From the NCBI GenBank assembly GCA_023078555.1, contig CM041204.1:1836485-1900484 (forward strand): 64,000 nt of DNA, read 5' to 3'. Below, one piece after another: positions 12,527-23,667 of this stretch. Below the pieces are notes generated by a model. It had not been told where the DNA came from and did no database searches. It saw only the letters and a list, made by a program, of their open reading frames with translations. Numbering within the stretch: position 1 is the stretch's first letter; every line of letters begins with the position of its first letter. Origin of the DNA: Ulva prolifera. Taxonomy: Eukaryota > Chlorophyta > Ulvophyceae > Ulvales > Ulvaceae. Both the position numbers and the translations under genes were made by a program.

Positions 12527-12668
12527 CGGATGAGATTCGGTTTCAGTGTTTGTTTTCTCCCGTTCACTCTTTTGTGAACAATCATGCGTGTTTTCTCCCG
12601 TTCACTCTTTTGTTTTGTTACAAAAGAGTGAACGGGAGAAAACAAACACTGAAACCGAATCTCATCCG
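12527..12668. repeat. Inverted repeat with 49-bp perfect arms
   Basis: The arm 12527-12575 is the exact reverse complement of 12620-12668; the 44-bp loop holds another partial copy at 12591-12613. The arms are the terminal part of the local repeat family (TCTCCCGTTCACTCTTTTGT). It could extrude as a strong hairpin. Confidence 0.9.
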
Positions 12669-12722
12669 CATCAACATCAACCTAAACTCACACACGCACG
12701 AACACAACAACCGCACGCACAG

Positions 12723-12890
12723 CTCAGTCCGGCAGGATCGCGTCCTCCAGGCCCGCACTCTTTTGTAATATGATATCATGCGCGCACATGTGTGTGCACG
12801 AGCGACCTCGCGACGCCTCGCAGCGCATCATCCAAGGTACGGTATTACAAAAGAGTGCGGGCCTGGAGGACGCGATCCTGCCGGACTGAG
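12723..12890. repeat. Inverted repeat with 47-bp perfect arms
   Basis: 12723-12769 is the exact reverse complement of 12844-12890 (CTCAGTCCGGCAGGATCGCG at the outer edge, ACTCTTTTGTAAT at the inner edge). The 74-bp loop is unrelated. The outer sequence also occurs at about 11090-11130. Confidence 0.9.
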
Positions 12891-13060
12891 GTGTGAGTTC
12901 ACGGCACCGTGTCGGCTCTTGCAACGGGTGCCGTCTCCCGTTCACCTCTTTTGTGATACTCTGAGGTAGAAAAGTGCACCGGTTGTTAACAATTGCTGCA
13001 GCTTACCATGGCTACATGACAGTCACGGACAGGTACAACAAGTTTCGGCCCTTTCAAATG

Positions 13061-13087
13061 CCCCCCCCCCCCCCCCCCCCCCCCCCC
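13061..13087. repeat. Poly(dC) tract, 27 nt
   Basis: An uninterrupted C run in non-coding DNA. From here to 13689 I see no gene. Confidence 0.95.
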
Positions 13088-13689
13088 GGCATATTCAGAC
13101 ATGTTTGTGAAGCCAAGCCCGTGGACGCCGGGCCGCGTCGCCGGCCCATGAGCAGTTCCAAATTCCCTGATACTCAGACCTCGAGAGCGAGGCTGACCAT
13201 GTTCGGTAACTACCGGGAGCACAGAAAACCAATATGCGGTAATATGTACGTAACGACAGTGAGAATTGCGTGCAAGAGGCCCAGGCACGCACAACGCACC
13301 GGTGCAGCACCTCCGGAGCCACACCTGGCAGCAGCCGCGCGATCGAAACAAAAAACGTCAGTTGCGATTAAAAAAATGCAGGAGAACAGGAGACTCTAGA
13401 TCTGCGGTCGATGACAGCGGACATGTACACAGCCGGCGAACAGCCAAAGTGGCGAAACCCTGCTGACCAAGTACTGCACTTGCAGTGGGTGTCACACAGC
13501 TGCAGAAAATGACAACACACCACAAAACAGTCACAGCTGCAGGTTAACGTTCCCTGGGAGAACAATTTGCCAGGAAAGCCGCAGTTTGCCAGGGCAGGCC
13601 GAGGCCTACTAGCTAGTAGCTAGGGGAAGTCAAGGCGAGCAACCTCATGATCACCTCATGATAGATCGCCATACGACCATGCAGCATCA

Positions 13690-13750
13690 TGTGTGGTGAA
13701 TTTTGTGGCGCATTTGGATGATCCAAATGCGCCACAAAATTCAGCACACA
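13690..13750. repeat. Near-perfect palindrome, 30-bp arms
   Basis: Arms 13690-13719 and 13721-13750 pair with about one mismatch around a single central base; the inner 22 bp are exact (AATTTTGTGGCGCATTTGG). A diverged version of the 55-bp repeat seen at 38037 and 61576 lies next to it, reversed, at about 13767-13805. Confidence 0.85.
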
Positions 13751-14221
13751 TGTGTTACAGAAGGTGCTATATAGGATACGGCCGGCTCAATAAATTCAAA
13801 TTTACTTTTCTTTACAGAAGAGTGAACGGGCATAGACCAAGACAGCAAAGGAACACCTAAGAGAACATCTTCCGACTCATGATCAACAGCCTGAGTCCGA
13901 AAGAATATTATAGATATGTGATCGGAGTGAACTCACAACACAGCACAGGAAGATCCCTTGAAGCAGTGTTACAGCAGAGCAAACGCATGTGCAGACAAGT
14001 GCTGCAGTGCCGTTTAAACAATTGCCAAACGCAGTCACTGCTGTCACGGTGCTGTGACAGCAACAGAACCTCTCCCGACTCACCGTTCACACACGACTCG
14101 GAATTTAAATGCACAACAAAACAGCCAGCACACACATATGCCCTATATTCCAGCAGGATCAGCCTAGGCCCTCATGCCCCGAACCGTAGCAAAACCCCTG
14201 CTCAGGCGAGGCGATAATCTG

Positions 14222-14275
14222 CGAAAGTCCAGTGGTAGAGTGGTCTTCGGAAGACCACTCTACCACTGGACTTTC
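14222..14275. repeat. Perfect palindrome, 26-bp arms
   Basis: 14222-14247 (GAAAGTCCAGTGGTAGAGTG and on) is the exact reverse complement of 14250-14275, with only two bases between. The sequence does not match the other foldbacks, so it is a separate family. Confidence 0.9.
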
Positions 14276-15149
14276 ACATAATCCCAGACTTCCGATGCAT
14301 CTCAGCATTACCTTTCTGAAACGACACAGACAGCAAGCGCATCACCCACTGCACGAATATTCACATGCCTAGGCCTTTGGGAGTCCGCCCCCCCAGCGGG
14401 GGCCACATAGGCATCCCCCAACAGGCCGACGCATCGTACAGCAGCCCATGCGCCCACACTGCATACATAGTCCATATATTCTACATAGTCGGGCCCCGAT
14501 GTCACGATTCGACAGCAAACAGGACGAACAGGATCCGCTGCATGACTAGGCACGCCCTCCCAAAGCGAGCCCACTTCCTGGTGTCAGCCATGGCCCCACC
14601 CACACACGCCGCAGCGGCCACGCACGAGGCCACTGCGGCGCATGCGTGGTCACGGCGGCCATGGCAGGCGTTTCAACTCGAAGGCCCAGCATGACCATGC
14701 CGTACATATGCATGTCGCCGCGGCGACTATTCTCCACCGCATGCGGTGCGCACCCACACCCCCTGCGAGGGCACATCATGATCAGTGCGACTCCAACGCA
14801 GACCGCGGTCGGGTGTAAGACGCGGACAGGCGCAAGGCACAAGCCAGGTTATCATGGCAAATCTGGACTATCTTTGCAACCTGTTGCACACAATGGCATG
14901 ATCCCGTTCGGCGGAAACACCTGCACTGCTTTTGCAAAGAGGGGCGCCATCACTGGGGACACTGAATGTTAACCGGTACCCCACACCAGCAGTGCCACAC
15001 CACCATGCATATGGTGGGCGTGTTGTCACCCATGGTGAGGTGGCCGCATGGCAGCGCTGAGGTAAAGGCTCCTGCTGGCCCACCAGACGTGCTCCGCATC
15101 CGCGCATCCGCGCGTCGGCGCCGCTTCCTGCCGGCTGCATGGCCGGCGT
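14276..15149. other. No gene seen
   Basis: Open frames occur on both strands but none shows family motifs or a coherent splice structure. Confidence 0.4.
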
Positions 15150-15708
15150 GCTAAGATCGGGGCTCCCAAGCATGAGCTGAACGCGCCGGGCACGACCGCG
15201 CGCCCGCAGGAACGCAAGCCGGGCCTCCCACCGTTTCCCGGCCTCGGCCGCGGCCACCGCCCCGGCCACGGCCGGGCGGATGCAGCCAGCAGCCTCATGG
15301 CCGCTGGCCTCCCACACAACCAACACAGGCATGTGTACACTTACATATGCTTCTGGATGAGCAGCGCCTGTCGATGCTGCAACTGACCTACCAGCAGTAC
15401 CGGGCACCCGGCTAGTTCCATAGAGAGGGAGGAGCGGGCCCGGATTCGGGCGGCTAACAAGGTTGAGCTCGCGTGACGCAGCGGCGGATGGATACATGGA
15501 AGCCGCGTCAACGGTGGCCAGCGACTAGACGCACCTCCATGGAGGCGTCCAGTGTCGGCAGGCCCAGCCCCCCTAAGTCGCCAGGCCTGGCGACCGGGAG
15601 GCATCGATGCCCGCCGTTCGATATCGCGCACTTAGCCAGCGGCAGCGAAGCACCGACCATAGCTGCTACATCTTCCGCAGCTGCAGCCTCCGTGATGTCA
15701 GGCGGCAT
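15150..15708 (-). other. Possible gene or LINE-derived fragment
   Basis: From an ATG at 15708 a clean frame runs 58 codons to a GTGCGT donor at 15535. Its residues RPGDLGGLGLPTLDAS resemble the GGLG(L/I)P block found late in LINE reverse transcriptases. Further down are HRQALLIQKH, ending at a strong GTAAGT donor, and a helical stretch (AGAVAAAEAGKRWEARLAF). Joining the last two would need an intron of only about 41 bp. It is either a degraded LINE C-terminus or a small unknown gene; I favour the former weakly. Confidence 0.3.
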
Positions 15709-17333
15709 AGAGAGAATCGCAGCAGCTCCCCACCAGTGCTAGTAGCCCACCATGGCGTCTGCCTTGCGCATGCAATGCAATCAAAGCATATGGCATGCAC
15801 ACTCAGGCTGCCCGCATCAGGAGCATCATGTGTAACCTCAAGGAGATGCGCAGCAAGAGGAACTGAGCCGGCGCACAAAGAGCGGGAGTCGCACTGGGGG
15901 CTTCAACGAGGCCCTCCACCTTACGATTGTTCTCGCCGGCTCGAGGCCCCTATAGGCCCCTATATAGCTAGTGGTGTGGGCACTCAGCCCTCATGCACGT
16001 TCAGTAGTACTATAGCTAGGAGGGCAGGCATCTCAGAACGCTTTGGAAAGCGCTGGGAAGATCTATAGACTAATTAGGCCGTCCTGGGTGCCACTGTACC
16101 TGTGTTTCATGTCGCTGGGCAAAGTCGCACTTTCCCGCCGAAACCGTGATGCATGGCTGGCCCGGGGCATGAAGACAAGTTTTGCCCAACGCTGCCCAGC
16201 GCTCGCCCATTGGGCTCAGAACATCCGTTACAGATGTAGATGGTTCCTAATGATGTTGTCTTGGTATTTGGTGGTGCTGTGGGCGGTTCAGCAGCGGCTT
16301 TGACATGTATGGCTCGCAGCACACCACTGGCACCGGCAGCCTTCTTCAAGTTGGAACTTACATTGCACGAAACAAGCTGAAGAATTGTGATGTCAAGTCT
16401 TGAGCTCTCCTGCTGACGTTCATGCGTTCATGCTATTCCGCTGCCTTGATGGCTCAGGAATCATTGTGCATTGAGCACCACACTGATCAAAGACTGAGTC
16501 AGCAGTATATATATGACTGGCTGCTCAGATCAGCATCAAAGGCTGGATGGTTTACAAGCTAAATCTTGCTCCAGTTGTGTGACACTGAAAACATCCGGCT
16601 GTGTGACAATTTAACCGCTTTCTGCATGACACAAGATACGTGTCAGTCAATTGGAGACTTGTCAATTCTCACGTCCGGTACCGGAAGAGATTTGGTGTTT
16701 GTCTTCTCCCGTTAACGGAATGCACTCTTTCGTAAACAGTGCCCCCCTCCGCCGCGCTCAGCACCTCGCGATCGGGTACCGGCCCGGTATGAAGAAGTCA
16801 AGGCATGCTGCAGCGCTAGCACCATGATATTGCTGTCTGTGGCGTATGAACACAGTGACCCGTGTATCATTTGCTTGACAGCGTCCCGTCGTAGCTGGAG
16901 CATTGCGGTGAGACCTCACGTCTCGAAGACGTTATCGCACGTAAGATATATGTCGCAGAAACGGAAAACGGCATGCGCGACACTAGACATAATATTTCCA
17001 TGAAGTCCGTCGAACAGTTTGTCGCTGTAGGGCATGCATGTGCACCGGATTATGTACCATGGCCATGCATGGCTTGGACACATGACGCTGAACGCAATTC
17101 TCGCCAGGTGCACCAAGCTGCATGGCATTAGCACTGACAGGGAAAGTATCACATGTATAAACTTGCAAGGGGTGCTGCCTGTGCAAAGTCAGGGCGGGAG
17201 GCTCACAGTGATGGAGGTGGCTTAGCCCACATGACACTTACGTGAAATTGATCAATGTCTGGCACAGAAATTTCTGGTGACACTCACTGAAGGTAGTGGG
17301 AAGGACACAGGCAGCAGCAGCATCTGCTGCTGC

Positions 17334-17366
<33 letters not shown>

Positions 17367-19177
17367 GTTCAGGTTTACGGTTACAGTGCTAGTACAGTAA
17401 GCTGGTCTGGCGAAACACAGCACAAGATGTCTAGAGCTCCGGACTCTCATGAGCACTGCCGATGCAAGCTCCCAGGAAATGCAGAGCTCGGCTAGCTAGG
17501 AGTGCTTCCTCCAGGACAAGCCCAACGCATGCACATCAGGAACCTGGGTGTCTTGGTGTTTGCTTCGTCTGCTTGCTCCTTTCGCGGTGCTGCCCGACTT
17601 GCTGCCTTTGTCCTTGTAACACACAGAAGGGTAGGTTCCTGATGCATTTTTAGGGTAATGTTTGTTCTTCAGAAGTCCGATCAAATAGACTGTGCCATGG
17701 CTACAGGGGGAAATTCGGAGATGGCCCAGCAACACATGTACCTCCGCTCCTCACGAGTCTGATCAAATAGAATTTGCTACATCTATCACGTGCCTGATCG
17801 CAATTTCAGCAGATAAGTTCATTGCGAGAGGCAATAATCCTAGTCATAGCGAGCAGCACAGCTACAATTGTTTGCAAAGCTGCTGCAGGAACGAATTGAT
17901 CTGCAGACACGAACCACATCGAATGCCAAAAGCCGCACGAATGCGAGTTAGTGAAGATGAAGTCGCGGGCGCAGAGTAGCTGCAGTTTTCTGCGCACACA
18001 CACATCGCTCTCGCCACCGTGAACGGACCGCTATTGACATGGACGTGAATCATTGATCACCATTACAGCGACACCACAAGTTATTGTAATGACTTCGTAT
18101 TTCTAAGTTTCTAGCTGGTATGTGACCTGCACGGGAGACTGTACGCCGGGACATCGATGTCAATTCGACACAGCCCTGTCGGGGCAGCACGCTCACGCAC
18201 GCGGTGACACATGTACTCACGCAGCAGCCTGATTAAACACAATTTCAACATAGAGATGTGCTCAGACCTGGTGATTGCTCCATGTGTGCAATTTACGGTG
18301 CGTATGCTACTGCATAGATGCAAGCCAGTGCGGCAACAGGCCACATTCGTTCTCCTCTCTGCTGTGATAATTATAGCAGAAACAGAGATAGAATGTGCTG
18401 TGATTTTTCTTGGAGCTGTGCATCCACTGTACAGCGGTACCTGGTTTGGAGCGACGTTTGAGCCTGCCTTGCACTTGCGCGAACAGCCTGGATTGCTATG
18501 CGAACTACACTCCATGCTGTGAGGCACACTTACATGCGAAATCTTTTCTTACGACGGATGGTTTTCATTGAAGTAGCAGGGTAATAGACAGGTGTCTCAA
18601 GTCCGATCAAATAAAGCGCGTGACGCCTCGTATGCATGCGCTCACCGTCTGCCGTCGCTGTGGCATGCCACGACTGTTGACAATGTAACGATGCATTATC
18701 CATCTTATCGAGCACTTTCGATGTGTCTGCGCATGCCAGACATGCCCACGAATGGTGAGGCATCCACAGGGAGCAAGGCCTCGTGCGGCAGCGCAGGTGA
18801 CCGCAACCGGGGCCACACTACAATCGTTAACTGCATTGTCGACCGAATTTGAAAGCCGGCAGCTCAAACTGCTGTTCGGCATTGCTGCAGTGCGCAGAGT
18901 ACGCAGAGAGATTGCGCTGCAACAGCACTGCTGCACAGCATCCATTCCCTTACCTACTCTACTGGCATGCTACCAGGCAGCGTAATTGTATGCTTTGCAG
19001 GGCGCAGGCTCCAGCTGCAATAGCTGTTGCCTCACGACGTTTGCCTCAGACATTGCTCCTTCCATGCATTTCGCATGCGCGTTGCTGACGCTCCGCGCTG
19101 CTATATGTCCTTATATGCATGCATGCACGATTCTTCGTTGATGGGGGGGAGTTGGGCTGGGGGCAGGGTAATGTGGC
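15709..19177. other. Gene-poor stretch with repeats
   Basis: It contains a copy of the TCTCCCG/ACTCTTT repeat at 16690-16735, a CTG repeat at 17324-17365, a copy of the TTTGTCCTTGTAACACAC motif near 17580-17625, and three occurrences of AGTC(C/T)GATCAAATA near 17673, 17757 and 18600. A minus-strand stretch from about 17022 to 16917 (PYSDKLFDGLHGNIMSS...) has exon-like composition, a tacag acceptor-like start and a GTGAGG donor-like end. A plus-strand stretch at about 18800-18985 (QLKLLFGIAAVRRVRREIAL) is similar. No gene could be assembled. Confidence 0.35.
17324..17365. repeat. CTG/CAG trinucleotide repeat
   Basis: About 14 CTG units with one CCG interruption; just upstream is a short GCAGCAGCAGCA run, so the two can pair as a hairpin. 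Non-coding context. Confidence 0.9.
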
Positions 19178-19395
19178 ATGTATGTATGTATGTAAGTAAT
19201 GTCAACTTTTTTTAATGCTGTCTTTTGTCGATCGATTCGTGTATCATGTTGGTCCATGTCAGCACGGCGCGCATAGAACGTTCTGGAAACCATGTCTGCA
19301 CACAAACTTCATCTTGCACAAAGCCGGACTCGAACCAGCGCCAACTGTAATGCTCACTGAACACTGGACCACTCCGTTGCCATGCTGTGTTGCTA
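19178..19395 (-). mobile_element. tRNA-derived SINE
   Basis: On the minus strand the element starts near 19390 with GGCAACGGAGTGGTCCAGTG, an A-box-like sequence, followed about 40 bp later by GGTTCGAGTCC, a perfect B-box. A tRNA-unrelated body follows, ending in an A-rich run and (CATA)n at about 19213-19178, a typical SINE tail. It is not a working tRNA gene because no acceptor stem closes. It lies just downstream (on the minus strand) of the orphan exon at 19492-19723. Confidence 0.6.
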
Positions 19396-19491
19396 GTAAG
19401 CCTGTGGTGATCCTGTGGTATTTAGTTGTATACAACACACAATTGATGCTGCTTCGCTCTCCATACCTCTCCCCCGACATCCTATTCTCAC

Positions 19492-19723
19492 AGTTGTAAC
19501 CGTCTGCTATGCAAGCTGCTGTCAGCTTATTCATCAGCCCGTTGTAGGCTGCATCACTGCTGAACGCTGATGGATATTCTAGAACGTCCTCAGTGTCAAG
19601 ACCACGAGCTACGACGGCCTCTACGTTGTACATCAACGGTAGAAAATCCCCAGAAAATTTGGCTCTTTGATGCTTCTCGATGATGGCCATGAGCCGCTGG
19701 CCCTGTGGGTCCATCGTCGACAT
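19492..19723 (-). CDS. First exon of an unknown gene (77 codons)
   Basis: The ATG at 19723 opens MSTMDPQGQRLMAIIEKHQR, continuing through LPLMYNVEAVVARGLDTEDV and YNGLMNKLTAACIADGYN to a GTGAGA donor, leaving phase 1. Composition is clearly protein-like and amphipathic-helical, with no low complexity. The remaining exons should lie below 19490, but the SINE and repeats there hide them and I found no matching phase-1 acceptor. The gene may be broken. No family recognised. Confidence 0.45.
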
Positions 19724-20187
19724 GTTTCAGTACAACTTTGCAAGGTTCGTGACAGTCCGGTGACACACTCTAACACAATACACCAAGTTGTGTTTGCTCG
19801 TATGCTTATCTCATTCATTGACCATTCATCGCTTGTTCTGCTCGACGGTCTGAACAACGGGCGACATGCTGGCATGGAGCACGCGCGCGGCTCGAATCGA
19901 TCGCGCGAAATGCGCCACGAAAGTTCGGTTTCGCGGTAATGTGGAGGGGCCGGCATGTGGACAGCACCACATGCACCCGACACCACAAGGGGTCCCTCAA
20001 GGGGTTACCCCTGGGACTGCTGGTCTGCAGGACAAATCCACAGGACAGGTAGCCTGTCACATGGTACAGCACACTGGGATGCACCATGCACAGTACACTG
20101 GCATATGCGCAGACAGATGCATGACATATGCATGTGCATGCGTGGGTATCACAGCACCCCCGTCTTGAGTAGACGGGGGTAGAAGCC

Positions 20188-20234
20188 CCCCAATGCGCTG
20201 CATTGGTTAAGCACCCCAATGCGCTGCATTGGTT
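20188..20234. repeat. Tandem pair of a 21-bp hairpin-forming repeat
   Basis: CCCCAATGCGCTGCATTGGTT occurs at 20188-20208 and again at 20214-20234; each copy contains the self-complementary AATGC-GCT-GCATT. Just upstream, CCCCCGTCT...AGACGGGGG forms a separate stem. Confidence 0.8.
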
Positions 20235-23133
20235 CCCACAAACCATCCTCTAATGAATGTATGCGGCCTCCGGCACTCTTGCCTGGGCCGCAGCCGGTCC
20301 GTGGCCTGAGGGGTTCACGGGCCATTACGCAGGGCCCGAACTGTAGGGCCGCCGTGGCTATCCAGCGGTCGCGCCACGACACCGGCCAGGATCCTCGCAA
20401 GTCGCGATGCGCAAGGTCCCCCCCCATGGTGCAGCGGCGCCGTGCTGCCCCTCCCCCCATGGTACAGAGTGCTGCAATAGCCGTGTATGATCTCTGGGCG
20501 ACGCGTACCGCCGCGGCTGGTGCCGTCCGCCATGCATGCAACGGTGTGATAGGGGATGCACCTGCCCGGGCCCTGCTTTGAGCGTACGGGCGCTCGGTTA
20601 GGAAGTGGGAGCTGTGGGGGGGGGGGTTGATACAAAGGGGGGGCCCTGTTCCGCGGCACGCAAGAGCTCTCAGGTCTCGTACATGTTGTAGTTGGGACCC
20701 CGGAGACCATGGACGTGCATGCCCGGGTTTGCCAGACTCGTGGTGCTGGAACAGGCGGATCGGGGATGGAATGGATGGATACGCCTTGTGGCTGGTGAGT
20801 CATGGGAGGACTCGATGTGGTCCGGCCCGTGACTCGGCATGCATATGGCGGGTACATAGCAGCCCGGCCAGGTGTTGCTCTGTGACGCTGTGCATAATTT
20901 AAGGCTGTCCTGTGCAGACAAATTGTGCAGCCAGCTTTGTCGTTGATGCACATCCAAGACCTGTGCAAACAGTTGTTTGCTTGCCCGCCCTTGTGGCCAC
21001 TGGATGTTGCCTCGAAGTTGCATGACTGTCTCTGGACCTGGACCAAAGCACCATAAACCGGCCCAGGCTGCAAAACGCGTACTGGCTTGGAAGGTTCTGG
21101 GCCCAGCCAATGGTCCAGTGAGAGTAGAGTGGCAATGGCTCTCCCTGGGAATGAGAGGTGTCACATCAGTGAGCGGCTCCACAAACACATGCTGCAAACA
21201 ATCGGACAACGACATCGATCTACTACTATATTATGTTGCTATGCCACACGATGCAGCGGAATCTCACATGTACAGGCATGGCAGTGCCTGTGCAGAGCAA
21301 GCGAACTGAGCAAACCTCCAGGGCAGCTGTGTTCACAGCAGAACCTCAAAGACAGGAGGTCGGCCGGCCACATGAAGTTGTGCATACGCTGCATTTTGTG
21401 AACCATCGCATCACTGGCAGTAGAGGCCACTGCACTGTGAGGGATTGCAGGCCACGGTGCTGATGCACGCGCACCTACGTCCTGGGAGACAATTGCACCA
21501 CTGTCGAAGTCGGCCGTCTAGATCCTGCTACGCTGAGATCTGCAATGCCGCTGACTGGCAGCGAAAATGTCTCCCAGCCAATGCCACACGGCGTTAGCCC
21601 AGAACAGCAGACGAGTCCACGCCCAGGACGTTGTGTCTCGGAACCACCTTGTTCCGTAGACATGGAGCTCGCTCAGATTACGTTGGATGTATGTACTTGA
21701 AGAGGCAGACGCACGCCCCAGATCGTCCATGATCAGCGACTTCGCCAGGCGCACAGATCAACGGTTGCCCAATTGTCTCGCTCTCCGGGCCTACGCCTGA
21801 TCACGACCGCAAATTATAAAACGCAGCCATTCAAGAGGGCAGTTCGTCGACAAGCGCAATGGCCTCTGGATTGAGCGCGGTGTGGGGCCTGGTCTAGCAC
21901 GATCCATTCGATCTGCAGTGTGTCGTCGTGAGAAACGTACATCATCGCCGGAGTCGGGGTAGTGCTGCTTCATACGACCTTCAGTTATTTTTTGGGAACT
22001 CAAGCGCTGTGTCTATACCGGCAGACTGCATGAGAAAGCTGTTTTCGACCTGTGGCTTCAGGCACAGCTTGCCAAGCAGATCTCTCGAGACAAGCGTGGC
22101 GCCTCGTTCGGTTTCCAGACACGACTTGACGTCTGGCAGCCATCATCACTCACGACCTCCTGTATTTCCAGAGGCTCGTTTCACAGGATGTCTCCGCCCC
22201 CGTCGGCCGTGCAGCTGCAACACACAGGTCGCCATGCGCATGGCTCCATGCGCCCAGTATGAACAACGACGCTCAATGCTCCTGAAAAAATTCATAGAAA
22301 CAGCCCAACGCACGCTTTCCTGCAGATTCAGGTGGTCCAGAACTCAGGATGGGCCGCAATTGCATGAAATAGTTCAAGTGTTCTTGTGATGTTTCTCGGG
22401 TTTCTCGTCCAAGCTCAATCCCCGTGCTGACCCCTAACTTCAAACATGTCAAATTGACCTAGTATGTGCAGAGCAAAATCGACTCAAGCAGGCATGTGCA
22501 TGGGCAGGACTCGGGTGGCGCTGCACAAGCATCGCCAGCTGAAGATGCAGCAGCAACGTGTAGCTCGGACAAAGCAGCGACTGCGATGCCGTCGTGTAAA
22601 GGTGCGCTCGGCAAGCCATCTGGCTGCCACACCGCAAAAAATGAATATGTATGGTTGGCCATTGGCCAGTACTAATCAGCTGATGCCAGAATCAAAGTTC
22701 ATCATTCATTTGGAGGCTATAGCTATAGCTAGCTAGCTGCTGCAGCTGGGTGGGTGGATTGAGTGGGAAATCTGGTCAGTGTGGGGCTCTTGGGTTGAAT
22801 TCGCCGGGGCCCATCCACTCTGCTGTTACAACTTGCTGATCCCAACCATGGCGGGCTGTTTGTCGGTTCATGGTCCGCGTGGGCTGGCCTGTGATGCCCA
22901 GATGAATGCTTGCTCTGTCTTCTTTGTATCATGCAACGGGAGCTGAAGCCACGTGTGGGCTGTGCAGAGCTCTCTGTGACGGCCAGCGCCGATGGCCTTG
23001 TGCTGGTGCGCCCTATAGCCAGATATGCATGCTGAAACATGCTATGTCCGCTGCCAGCCGCATGCATATGCGGCAGCGGAGGCAGCCTGCGAAAGTCGAC
23101 TTTGATCAAGAGACACCCGGGGCCTGCCATGAT

Positions 23134-23158
23134 CCCCCCCCCCCCCCCCCCCCCCCCC
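23134..23158. repeat. Poly(dC) tract, 25 nt
   Basis: Uninterrupted C run in non-coding DNA upstream of the MATH gene. Confidence 0.95.
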
Positions 23159-23667
23159 TCCCAGCATTCTCGCCAGCGACGACAGCACACTCAGCCGCCA
23201 CAGCGTTCTGAGCAGGGGTATCACCGCCACTTTCCAACTGCCCCAAGGGCATGCGATAGCAGCACGCTCGGCGCCTGGAAGTAGATCTACTTGTCTGCAT
23301 GAATCTCCGAGCTCTGGGGTAAATATCATATGCAAATAGGCAATTCGTCATGTTGGGTCATCATCGATGCGCAAACATATGTGTGCTCCAGAGGCAGCTC
23401 ACCAGTGTTGGGTCGCTTTGCAGCATTTCTGGGGCTGCCATCCAGAAATTAGACCTGCATATTCGGAATTGTTCTATGCAATCGGGCCCGACGACCCAGC
23501 ACGGCAGGCGCTCTTCGTGACATCAACTGGCAGAGGTTCTGCAGAACAAGCACATGCTCGAGTCAGCTGGACCAGTCAGGTCACATCCACTGAAGGCCGC
23601 ATTGCAATTGCACATCTGCATATGCATGTCGCACCTTACGACCGGTCATGTGCACTGTGACGTGCAG

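Larger units (their letters stand above)
10989..12770. repeat. Array of a ~150-bp dispersed repeat around a retroelement fragment
   Basis: A unit that starts ACAAAAGAGTGAACGGGAG, passes through CTCATCCG and ends near CTCAGTCCGGCAGGATCGC occurs at about 10989-11130 and 12620-12770. Its first 50 bp recur at 11309-11359 and, inverted, at 12527-12575, with a further short inverted copy at 12591-12613. Shorter or diverged copies lie at 7641-7766, 12935-12957, 13812-13832 and 16690-16735. The inverted pair 11309-11359 / 12527-12575 encloses the LINE-like fragment at 11400-11828 and a GT-rich stretch at about 12120-12290. Confidence 0.75.
19724..23667. other. No gene supported
   Basis: Long open frames here (for example 21073-20315 on the minus strand) lack motif content and overlap others in several frames. 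A minus-strand stretch around 22130-21985 (SCLETERGATLVSRDLLGKL) looks exon-like but stands alone. Also present: the duplicated hairpin at 20188-20234, a 25-bp C run at 23134-23158, and at about 23405-23512 a copy of a dispersed repeat also found at 56745-56860. Confidence 0.4.

Noticed and set aside
16712-17152. A selenoprotein-like frame that continues across an in-frame TGA at 16918-16916
   Set aside because: The TGA overlaps a good GTGAGG donor site; an exon end is simpler, and no SECIS-like hairpin or family was seen.
19319-19390. A functional tRNA gene
   Set aside because: A and B boxes are present but the acceptor and anticodon stems do not pair, and a SINE tail follows.
20315-21073. 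A 252-codon minus-strand gene
   Set aside because: Low-complexity Pro/Arg/Thr composition, overlapping open frames on both strands, no motif or splice support.
8532-23667. LTR retrotransposon or other virus-like element in the repeat-rich region
   Set aside because: No paired direct terminal repeats, primer-binding site, integrase or capsid-like coding sequence could be found; only DNA-transposon, LINE-like and SINE features appear.
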